Shown one piece after another: positions 1 through 5,299 of a stretch of DNA of 6,368 nucleotides. Within the stretch, counting starts at the first letter, position 1. Each line of letters begins with the position of its first letter. This DNA is from Victivallales bacterium (GTDB lineage Bacteria; Verrucomicrobiota; Lentisphaeria; Oligosphaerales; Oligosphaeraceae): NCBI GenBank assembly GCA_900771165.1, contig CAAGMX010000024.1, positions 1 through 6,368 on the forward strand, given 5' to 3'. The notes beneath the pieces are model-generated. The model saw only the letters and a program-made list of their open reading frames with translations. It was not told the origin of the DNA and ran no database searches. The translations under genes and the position numbers were made by a program.

Positions 1-14
1 AAGAAGTCTTCCCG

Positions 15-869
15 GTGAGTCCGTCTGCTTCCCCTTCCTTTGCCGGTGACGCCGCAGGAGAAGCCTGTCGGGAGGATTCCCTTCCGTGGCTTCTGGTGGC
101 GGACGCCCATGTGGCGGACGGATCCCCTTCCCTTTCCCGGTTCCAGGCCATGCTTTCCCTTCTGGAACAGTGGGATTGTCCCCTGGTGTTTTTGGGGGAC
201 ATCATGGAATTGTGGATTGGCCTTCCCGGCTTTCAGAGTCCGGCGCAGGAGTATTTTCTCTCCTGGTGCCGGCGAGAGAGCCGGCGTCGCCGCATTTTGT
301 TTTTGGAAGGGAACCACGAGTTTTTCGTCTCTTCGGAGCATGGGGATTCCTTTTCCGGCGTAGGGGGAGACCTGTTCCGGGAGTCCGGGGTGTATCTGAC
401 CCACGGGGATCAGATTGCGGCCTCGCCCTCCCACCTCTGGTTTCGGCGGTGGAGCAAGGGGCGCCTTGCCCGGTTCCTGCTGCGTTTTCTTCCCTTTTCC
501 CGGAGCATCGTCCGTCTCCTCAAAAGCCAGCTGGAGAAGCGTGGCCGGAAGCGGGCCCGTTTTTTTCCCTCCCAGGCCATTGTCTCCTGGGGGAAGGCCG
601 TGAAGGCGGCGGAGACGCCTTGCCCCCGGGCGCTGCTCATGGGGCACTTCCACCGTTCCTTCCAACTCCGCTTCTCCGACGGCACCCTTCTGGCCGCCCT
701 CCCCGCCTGGAAAGACCATGGCGAAGTGGCCCTCTACTTTCCGCGACAGAACCGCCTCCTCTTCCGAAACTGGCGCGACCTGTCGCCGTACCTCCCAAAG
801 CCTGACGGCAAATCCCAAGCAACCCCAAAAACCAAGAGCAAGTATGGTCAAGAACACTCTGCGCCCTGA
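15..869 (+). CDS. LpxH-like metallophosphoesterase (UDP-2,3-diacylglucosamine diphosphatase family)
   Basis: This 284-residue protein has the full metal-binding pattern of a calcineurin-type phosphoesterase: D30-x-H32, G61-D62, G99-N100-H101-E102, H130-G131-D132 and G210-H211-x-H213. The order, the spacing and the ELWIG segment after D62 match LpxH, which cleaves UDP-2,3-diacylglucosamine to lipid X and UMP at the inner membrane during lipid A synthesis. Residues about 140-185 are strongly basic and hydrophobic, as in the LpxH membrane-facing cap. One departure is GNHE where classical LpxH has GNRD, so an LpxH paralogue of other function is possible. The start is the GTG at 15, because the first ATG in frame (residue 46) would remove the D-x-H motif. 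The frame is open to the window edge, so the true start may lie upstream. No clear ribosome site is visible. The last 26 bp overlap fucI. The C-terminal tail (about residues 258-284) is polar and probably outside the domain. Length is 284 against about 240 in E. coli. Confidence 0.82.
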   Translation: MSPSASPSFAGDAAGEACREDSLPWLLVADAHVADGSPSLSRFQAMLSLLEQWDCPLVFLGDIMELWIGLPGFQSPAQEYFLSWCRRESRRRRILFLEGNHEFFVSSEHGDSFSGVGGDLFRESGVYLTHGDQIAASPSHLWFRRWSKGRLARFLLRFLPFSRSIVRLLKSQLEKRGRKRARFFPSQAIVSWGKAVKAAETPCPRALLMGHFHRSFQLRFSDGTLLAALPAWKDHGEVALYFPRQNRLLFRNWRDLSPYLPKPDGKSQATPKTKSKYGQEHSAP

Positions 870-2724
870 TTTCAACAAGCTCGCCAAGACCGAGCGTTCC
901 TTCCAGGAAGCCGACAAGAAGGTCCTGGGTCCCACCACTACCATTGCCATCACCCCTGTGGCCGACGGCCGTGTCGGCGCCCACGAGGACAATGTGGAGC
1001 GCACCTGGCGCATGGTGGAGAAGGTCTATGACCTGATCACCGACAACGTCCGGCTGCCCGACGGCACCCCGGTCCGGGTTGTGGTGGCCCCGGAGATTGT
1101 CTACGGTGCCCGCACGGCGGCCCGGGCCCAGGAATACTACGCTTCCCAGGGCGTTTCCGCCAACATCTGGGTGGGCCGTTCCTGGAGCTATGTGGACGAG
1201 CTGGTGGGCGCCGGCATGGGCATCGGCTCCTCCGAGTGGCAGCAGTGCGCCTACGGTCTCAACCAGACGGACCGTCCCGGCGCCGTGTGGCTGAAGGCCT
1301 TCTGCGCCTGCATGGACGAGCGTCGCCGTCCCATCTTCTGCGTCTATTCTCCGGATCTGGAAGATGAGGAAGGCCCCCTGAACGAGTATGTCTCCACCCG
1401 TCTTCTCCGGTTTGCCCGGGCGGCGGCGGCGGTGGGCTACATGCGCGGCAAGAACTACCTCTCCGTGGGCGGCGTGGCCATGGGCATCATCGGCAGCGAT
1501 GTCCGCCGGAATCTCTTCTCCCAGTATCTGGGCATGGGCGTGGTCTCCGTGGACCAGTGCCTCCTCAACGGCCGCATCGACGCCAACTGCTACGACCACG
1601 AGGAACTGGCCCGGGCCCTGAAGTGGTTCAAGCAGTTCAAGAAGACCTGGCTGAACAAGCCGGAGGCCCGGCGCTTCGGGCTGGACAACGATGCCCTGGT
1701 GGAGAAGTGCCTGAAGATGACCATCATCTGCCGGGATCTGCTCCATGGCAATCCCCGCCTCTGCGATCCCAAGGTGGCGGCCAAGCAGGGCTTTGAGGCC
1801 AATGTGGAATTCGCCCAGGGCGTCAACGCCATCGTGGGCGGCTCCCAGGGCCAGCGCCAGTGGACCGACTTCAATCCCAACTTCGATGTCACTGAGAGCC
1901 TGATCAACTCCTCCTGGGACTGGAACGGCTTCCATGCCCCCACCCCCTGGGCCACGGAGAATGACTCCAAGAACGGCATCGGCATGCTCTTCGGCAACCT
2001 GGTCACCGGCGGTGCTCCCCAGCTCTTTGCGGACATCCGCACCAACTGGACCTGCCAGTCCATCAAGAAGGCCACGGGCGTGGATGTGGCCAAGATCTGC
2101 CCCAACGGCATCATCGACAAGCGCAACTCCGGCGCCGCCGCCCTGGAATTCGGCGTGGATCTCTGGAAGCTGGCCAAGACCACCCCGGCCAAGACCTCCA
2201 TCCAGGAACTGTGGAAGATGTACAACGGCAGCAAGAAGCTCCAGGACGCCCTGCTGAAGGCCCTCCTCCAGAGCACCAACTACATGAATGCCGCCCTCAC
2301 CTACTTCCCCGGCGACGGTCTCTCCAGCCAGTTCACCACCCCCGGCGGACTACCCATGACCTCCTACCGCATGAACTGCGTGGACAACATGCTCACCTTC
2401 TCCATCGTGGAAGGCGAATCCGTCCAGCTGCCCAAGAAGGTGGAGGAGCACATCAAGAAGGTCACCGATCCCACCTGGCCTCAGACCTTCTGGACGCCCC
2501 GCGGCATGACCTCCTTCGAGTACATGAACAGCATCGGCCCCAACCACGATGCCAGTTCCTACGGATTCATCGGCGCCGACCTGGTCACCCTGGCGGCCAT
2601 GCTGCGGATTCCCGTGGATATGTGCAACGTGCCCAAGGAAGATATCTTCCGTCCCACCCTCTGGCAGCGTCTGGGCAACGACGACTTCCGCGCCTGCCAG
2701 TACCTGGGCCCCCTGTATCTCTAG
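844..2724 (+). CDS. fucI: L-fucose isomerase
   Basis: The 626-residue protein aligns from memory along its whole length with E. coli FucI (591 aa), the cytoplasmic Mn-dependent isomerase that converts L-fucose to L-fuculose and also accepts D-arabinose. Recognisable blocks are RPGAVWL, KNYLSVGGVAMGI, GSQGQRQWTD, WATENDS, FADIRTNW, GPNHD, GADLVTLAAMLRIPV and the C-terminal FRACQYLGPLY. The expected metal and catalytic residues are present as E372, D397 and H568 (E337, D361 and H528 in E. coli). The start is the ATG at 844: an earlier in-frame ATG at 718 would add a tail made of shifted upstream coding sequence, and the next in-frame Met (about residue 57) is inside the conserved domain. There are about 20 residues more than E. 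coli before the first conserved block, which reads ITPVADGR instead of IRPVIDGR. It overlaps the upstream gene by 26 bp, so translation may be coupled. All 34 lysines are AAG, which suggests high expression. Confidence 0.95.
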   Translation: MVKNTLRPDFNKLAKTERSFQEADKKVLGPTTTIAITPVADGRVGAHEDNVERTWRMVEKVYDLITDNVRLPDGTPVRVVVAPEIVYGARTAARAQEYYASQGVSANIWVGRSWSYVDELVGAGMGIGSSEWQQCAYGLNQTDRPGAVWLKAFCACMDERRRPIFCVYSPDLEDEEGPLNEYVSTRLLRFARAAAAVGYMRGKNYLSVGGVAMGIIGSDVRRNLFSQYLGMGVVSVDQCLLNGRIDANCYDHEELARALKWFKQFKKTWLNKPEARRFGLDNDALVEKCLKMTIICRDLLHGNPRLCDPKVAAKQGFEANVEFAQGVNAIVGGSQGQRQWTDFNPNFDVTESLINSSWDWNGFHAPTPWATENDSKNGIGMLFGNLVTGGAPQLFADIRTNWTCQSIKKATGVDVAKICPNGIIDKRNSGAAALEFGVDLWKLAKTTPAKTSIQELWKMYNGSKKLQDALLKALLQSTNYMNAALTYFPGDGLSSQFTTPGGLPMTSYRMNCVDNMLTFSIVEGESVQLPKKVEEHIKKVTDPTWPQTFWTPRGMTSFEYMNSIGPNHDASSYGFIGADLVTLAAMLRIPVDMCNVPKEDIFRPTLWQRLGNDDFRACQYLGPLYL

Positions 2725-2956
2725 GAGAGCCGCCAGGCGTCTTCCGCCCCGTCTCCCTTCTCTTCGCCCCGCCGTTTCCCTACCGGGCGGCGTGAGAGAG
2801 GGGGAGATGGGGGAAGCAGGGCGCCTCTTTCTTCCCCCGGCCCTCGATCCCGCCCGCCCTTTCCTGCCTTTTTTCCTTCGGTTTCCGGAAAGTGCGGTGT
2901 GGGTGGAAGGGTCCTTTCTCCGTATTGACCTTTCGCCTTCCGACTTTGGCTTTTCC
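2725..2956. other. Intergenic gap between fucI and the AGE-family gene
   Basis: No gene is supported in these 232 bp. The sequence is pyrimidine- and G-run-rich, with several short GC stems: 5 bp at 2769-2773/2786-2790 and 8 bp at 2809-2816/2831-2838. None is followed by a convincing T run, and no good sigma-70 promoter is visible. A lone TTGACC at 2925-2930 has no matching -10. Whether the AGE gene is read through from fucI or has its own promoter cannot be decided from sequence. The AGE frame happens to stay open through this gap, but the translation is low-complexity and not conserved-looking. Confidence 0.6.
2809..2838 (+). other. Hairpin, 8-bp perfect stem, downstream of fucI
   Basis: GGGGGAAG (2809-2816) and CTTCCCCC (2831-2838) are exact reverse complements around a 14-nt loop. 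The stem lies about 85 bp after the fucI stop. No T run follows directly; the nearest is around 2870. It could stabilise the fucI transcript 3' end or be a weak terminator, but in G/C-rich spacer DNA it could also be chance. Confidence 0.3.
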
Positions 2957-4120
2957 ATGGACTTTCAACCTTACATCCAACGCTATGAGCAGGAGCTTCT
3001 GGAGCGTGTGATCCCCTTCTGGGAGGAGCACGCCGTGGACAAGGAGTATGGGGGATACTTCACCTTCCTGGATCGAGACGGCTCCCTCTACGACACGGAG
3101 AAATACATGTGGATGCAGTGGCGCATCGTCTACATGTTCGCCACCCTCTACATGACCCCATACCGCCAGGAACGCTGGCTGGACATCGCTCGGCAGGGAT
3201 ACCGTTTCCTCACCGCCCACGGCAAATCCCCGGAGGGCACATACTACTTTGCCCTGAACCGCCAGGGCGAGCCCACCATGGCTCCCTCCAATATCTTCTC
3301 CGAGTGCTTTGCCGCCATGGGCGCCGCCGCCCTCTTCCAAGCCACGGGAGAGGAGGAATACCGGCAGGAGGCCAGGAGCGCCATGGAAAAATACATCGCC
3401 CGGATGGCCAATCCCAAAGGACGCTGGGAGAAATCCATGCCCGCCAAACCCCACCGCCTTTCCCATGGCCACTTCATGATGCTGGCCAATCTGGGCGTGG
3501 TGATGAAGGAGGCCCTGGGCACCGAGGAATACGAAGCCCAGTGCGACCAGGCCATCCACACCGTGCTGGAACGCTTCTGGTGCGAAGAACGCCAGATGCT
3601 CTTCGAGAACGTGAATCCCGACGGCACCTTCGACCTGGATTCCTGCGAAGGACGCTTCCTGAATCCCGGCCACGGCCTGGAATCCATGTGGTTCGTGATG
3701 AACTACGCCGAACGCCGCAACGACCAGGCCATGATCCAAAAGGCCGCCCACATCGTCAAGGCCCTCCTGAAGCTGGGCACCGACCCCAAATATGGCGGCC
3801 TCTTCTACTTCATGGACGCCCTGGGAAAACCCCATCTGGAACTCCAGTGGGACATGAAGCTCTGGTGGCCCCATAACGAGGCCATCCTGGCCACGCTCTT
3901 CGCCTACCGCCTCACCCGGGAACCCCTTTTCCTGGACAAGTTCCTGGAGATGGACCAGTGGGCCTGGAGCCATTTCCGCGACCCGGAATATCCCGAGTGG
4001 TTCGCCTATCTGAACCGTCAGGGCGAGCCTACCCACACCCTGAAGGGCGGAAAGTGGAAGACCATGTTCCATCTGCCCCGCTGTCTGCTGGTGGCCATCC
4101 AGCAGATGAAAAAGATGTAG
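2957..4120 (+). CDS. AGE-family sugar 2-epimerase (N-acylglucosamine 2-epimerase-like)
   Basis: The 387-residue protein has the usual length and motifs of the AGE/RnBP family, cytoplasmic (alpha/alpha)6-barrel enzymes that epimerise C2 of GlcNAc/ManNAc, or of glucose/mannose or cellobiose in relatives. Visible blocks are EYGGYFTFLDRDG, KYMWMQWR, SHGHFMMLANL, NPGHGLES, WWPHNEAI and the C-terminal LNRQGEP...KGGKWKTMFHLPR. The residues expected for catalysis are R56, H239, E308 and H372; the last three fall at the same numbers I recall for the Anabaena enzyme (R57, H239, E308, H372). The ATG at 2957 fits the family N terminus (FQPYI...ERVIPFWEEHAVD). Upstream in-frame sequence is open but low-complexity. 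No Shine-Dalgarno sequence precedes this start. Next to fucI it suggests sugar catabolism, perhaps of host glycans (ManNAc from sialic acid), but the substrate is not determined. An odd point is Trp in place of the usual Gly just before R56. The stop codon is embedded in a terminator hairpin. Confidence 0.9.
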   Translation: MDFQPYIQRYEQELLERVIPFWEEHAVDKEYGGYFTFLDRDGSLYDTEKYMWMQWRIVYMFATLYMTPYRQERWLDIARQGYRFLTAHGKSPEGTYYFALNRQGEPTMAPSNIFSECFAAMGAAALFQATGEEEYRQEARSAMEKYIARMANPKGRWEKSMPAKPHRLSHGHFMMLANLGVVMKEALGTEEYEAQCDQAIHTVLERFWCEERQMLFENVNPDGTFDLDSCEGRFLNPGHGLESMWFVMNYAERRNDQAMIQKAAHIVKALLKLGTDPKYGGLFYFMDALGKPHLELQWDMKLWWPHNEAILATLFAYRLTREPLFLDKFLEMDQWAWSHFRDPEYPEWFAYLNRQGEPTHTLKGGKWKTMFHLPRCLLVAIQQMKKM

Positions 4121-4135
4121 AGGATTCTCCTCTAC
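4117..4135. terminator. Bidirectional terminator hairpin at the convergent junction
   Basis: GTAGAGGA (4117-4124) and TCCTCTAC (4128-4135) form a perfect 8-bp stem with a 3-nt loop. Read on the - strand it is followed within 3 nt by a run of five T (complement of 4109-4113), so it looks like a good intrinsic terminator for the TauE/SafE gene arriving from the right. On the + strand it overlaps the AGE stop codon (4118-4120) and is followed only by CCTATTTC, a weaker signal. Confidence 0.65.
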
Positions 4136-4171
4136 CCTATTTCACAAGCCCCAATCCCCGGGGGGACGAGC

Positions 4172-4188
4172 GGGAGGCACCCCCTCCC
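4172..4188 (+). other. Small hairpin ahead of a T run
   Basis: GGGAGG (4172-4177) pairs with CCTCCC (4183-4188) across a 5-nt loop. A pyrimidine stretch follows, with six T at 4202-4207. The 13-nt gap to the T run is too long for a classical terminator, so this may only be a back-up stop for + strand transcripts. Confidence 0.25.
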
Positions 4189-4210
4189 CTCTTCCCCCCT
4201 CTTTTTTCCT

Positions 4211-4246
4211 GGCGGGAGGGCTATCCCTACCCCCTCTTCTCCCGCC
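4211..4246. other. Hairpin with 8-bp GC stem near the 3' end of the - strand transporter gene
   Basis: GGCGGGAG (4211-4218) and CTCCCGCC (4239-4246) are exact reverse complements with a 20-nt loop that itself contains GGG-CTAT-CCC (4218-4227 region). It lies 10 bp beyond the TauE/SafE stop codon. No T run follows on either strand. It may protect the 3' end of the - strand transcript or assist termination at the 4117-4135 hairpin. Confidence 0.35.
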
Positions 4247-4255
4247 ATGCCGGGG

Positions 4256-5059
4256 CTAGGATCCCAGAAGATATCGCATCAGGTTGCTCAAGGCCCCCTG
4301 GGGGAGGAAGAGCAGGAGGGCCGCCAGGGCCGTCAGAATCTCCACGCTCTTGCGGAAGGCCTGGTTGGAGAGGCGTTTGCTGAGCAGCATACCCAAAAGC
4401 GTCCCCAGGAAGAGGGCGGGGAGCAATTTGAGATTCAGGAGGAGGCTCTCCGTCGTGATCATATCCCGCTTCACCATAAGTGGCACCTTGATCCAATTCA
4501 TCACCAGGAAGAACCAGGCATTGGTGGCAATGAATTCCTCCTTGGGCAGGCCCATGGCCAGGAGATAGATCAGGGCCACGGGGCCGGCGGCATTGGCCAG
4601 GGTGGTGGTGACGCCGGCCAGCAGGCCGAAGAAGAGGGCGATGCCCCACAGTCCGGCCTGGCTTTCCTGAGCCTTGCTCACCAGCAGCGGCAGGGCACTC
4701 TTCCATTGATTCAGCAGAAAGAGCACCAGGATGATCACCGCCGTGGCGTAGCGGATCACCGTGTCGTCCATCCAGGGGAATCCCAGCAGCCAGTATCCCA
4801 GAAGGATCCCCAGAATGGAGATGGGAAGGAGCCGGAGGAGCAGCTTCACATTGCAGTTGCGCTTGAAGCGGATAGCCCCCACCGCATCCCCTGCCACCAG
4901 AAGAGGAAGGAGGGCGCCGGTCGCCGTCCGGGCGGGAAGGACGCCTGCCAGGAGCGGGACGGCCAGGGAGCCCAGCCCGGGGATGCCGCATTTGGCCATC
5001 CCCACCACAATGCCACAAAGGCCGGCCATAAGCCAGCCGCCGATAGAGAGTTCGTACAT
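4256..5059 (-). CDS. TauE/SafE (DUF81) family membrane anion transporter
   Basis: The 267-residue product is almost wholly hydrophobic, with seven or eight likely membrane helices near residues 5-22, 29-41, 46-63, 74-93, 102-119, 136-170, 181-196, 206-226 and 238-253, one or two of these being half-helices. It shows the duplicated signature of the TauE/SafE superfamily: GMAKCGIPGLG near 20-30 and the second-half counterpart ANAAGPVALIYLL near 155-167. Members sit in the inner membrane and are linked to export of sulfite, sulfoacetate or other small anions; the substrate here cannot be read from sequence. The start is the ATG at 5059 (MYELSIGG). An ATG 37 codons earlier would add a Ser/Pro/Glu-rich tail translated from a repetitive pyrimidine tract. 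No Shine-Dalgarno sequence precedes the start; the leader is pyrimidine-rich. The next gene upstream on this strand is the prepilin-like gene, 240 bp away. Confidence 0.88.
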   Translation of the reverse strand: MYELSIGGWLMAGLCGIVVGMAKCGIPGLGSLAVPLLAGVLPARTATGALLPLLVAGDAVGAIRFKRNCNVKLLLRLLPISILGILLGYWLLGFPWMDDTVIRYATAVIILVLFLLNQWKSALPLLVSKAQESQAGLWGIALFFGLLAGVTTTLANAAGPVALIYLLAMGLPKEEFIATNAWFFLVMNWIKVPLMVKRDMITTESLLLNLKLLPALFLGTLLGMLLSKRLSNQAFRKSVEILTALAALLLFLPQGALSNLMRYLLGS

Positions 5060-5086
5060 AGGAAGGAGGCGGAACAGGAAAGATTC

Positions 5087-5110
5087 GGGAGAGAGAGAGA
5101 GGGAGGGAGG
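5087..5110 (+). repeat. Polypurine tract with GA dinucleotide repeat
   Basis: All 24 bases are purines on the + strand: GGG, then six GA steps, then GGGAGGGAGG. On the - strand this is an uninterrupted pyrimidine stretch starting 28 bp upstream of the TauE/SafE start codon, so it would lie in the mRNA leader. Such tracts can slip in replication or form triplex DNA; no function is shown here. Confidence 0.75.
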
Positions 5111-5150
5111 CGTCGGAGGGGAGGAAAATCTCTCTTCCGAAAAGGAATCA

Positions 5151-5179
5151 GCCGGGGATGGCTCTGCCAAAACCCCGGC
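5151..5179 (-). other. Two-part hairpin in the transporter leader
   Basis: GCCGGGG (5151-5157) pairs with CCCCGGC (5173-5179), and inside it TGGC (5159-5162) pairs with GCCA (5166-5169) around a TCT triloop, giving 7 + 4 bp with a small internal loop. It ends about 90 bp before the TauE/SafE start on the - strand. Its 5173-5179 arm is also complementary to 5235-5241, so it competes with a longer-range pairing. Confidence 0.45.
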
Positions 5180-5241
5180 CTTGCTGCGATGGGCGTCACC
5201 GTCGCCCTCCCTCTTTCGTGTTTCCTCCGGCCAGGCCGGGG
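5173..5241 (-). terminator. Long-range stem ending in TTTT, possible terminator or attenuator
   Basis: On the - strand CCCCGGCCT (5241-5233) is the exact complement of AGGCCGGGG (5181-5173), and the second arm is followed at once by TTTT (complement of 5169-5172). A GC-rich stem plus T run is terminator-like, but the enclosed 51 nt is far longer than in a normal intrinsic terminator, although it contains its own GGGCG/CGCCC stem (5191-5195/5203-5207). It could end the prepilin-like transcript or act on the transporter gene. Confidence 0.35.
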
Positions 5242-5244
5242 AAA
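5221..5244 (-). terminator. Hairpin after the prepilin-like gene
   Basis: TTTCC (5221-5225) plus CCGG (5227-5230) pair with CCGG (5236-5239) plus GGAAA (5240-5244), leaving T5226 bulged and a 5-nt loop. It is 55 bp beyond the prepilin-like stop codon on the - strand. No T run follows, so it may be a weak or Rho-assisted terminator, or an mRNA 3'-end stabiliser. It shares bases with the longer 5173-5241 pairing. Confidence 0.35.
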
Positions 5245-5299
5245 CCGGGGGAAGAAGGAAGGCACTGCGTCCCAGAGATGGGAGGGAAAGGATCTCGCC

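Larger units (their letters stand above)
5060..5299 (-). other. Intergenic gap holding a polypurine tract and hairpin cluster
   Basis: No gene is supported in these 240 bp between the prepilin-like stop and the TauE/SafE start. The gap holds a 24-base purine tract at 5087-5110 and GC-rich hairpins between 5151 and 5244, described separately. I found no convincing promoter for the transporter gene: a TTGGCA on the - strand (5170-5165) has no acceptable -10 at the right distance. Confidence 0.6.

Noticed and set aside
718..843. Longer start for fucI
   Set aside because: It would overlap the LpxH-like gene by 152 bp and add 42 residues with no likeness to FucI; the ATG at 844 fits the family better.
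637..1935. A 432-codon open frame on the - strand antisense to fucI
   Set aside because: The opposite strand encodes an unmistakable FucI. The antisense product is low-complexity and GC-driven.
2925..2950. Promoter for the AGE-family gene based on TTGACC
   Set aside because: No acceptable -10 box lies 15-19 bp downstream; the sequence there is GGCTTTTC-like.
2549..2956. Longer start for the AGE-family gene, running back inside fucI
   Set aside because: The added residues are an out-of-frame translation of fucI and a Pro/Arg/Phe-rich spacer; the family N terminus begins at 2957.
2780..4072. A 430-codon open frame on the - strand antisense to the AGE-family gene
   Set aside because: It is a mirror of a gene with all catalytic residues in place; the translation shows no family features.
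5060..5170. 37-residue N-terminal extension of the TauE/SafE protein
   Set aside because: It is a Ser/Pro/Glu-rich translation of the repetitive tract and does not look like a membrane protein N terminus or signal peptide.
5142..5170. Promoter for the TauE/SafE gene based on TTGGCA on the - strand
   Set aside because: The position expected for the -10 reads TTCCTT or ATTCCT, far from TATAAT.
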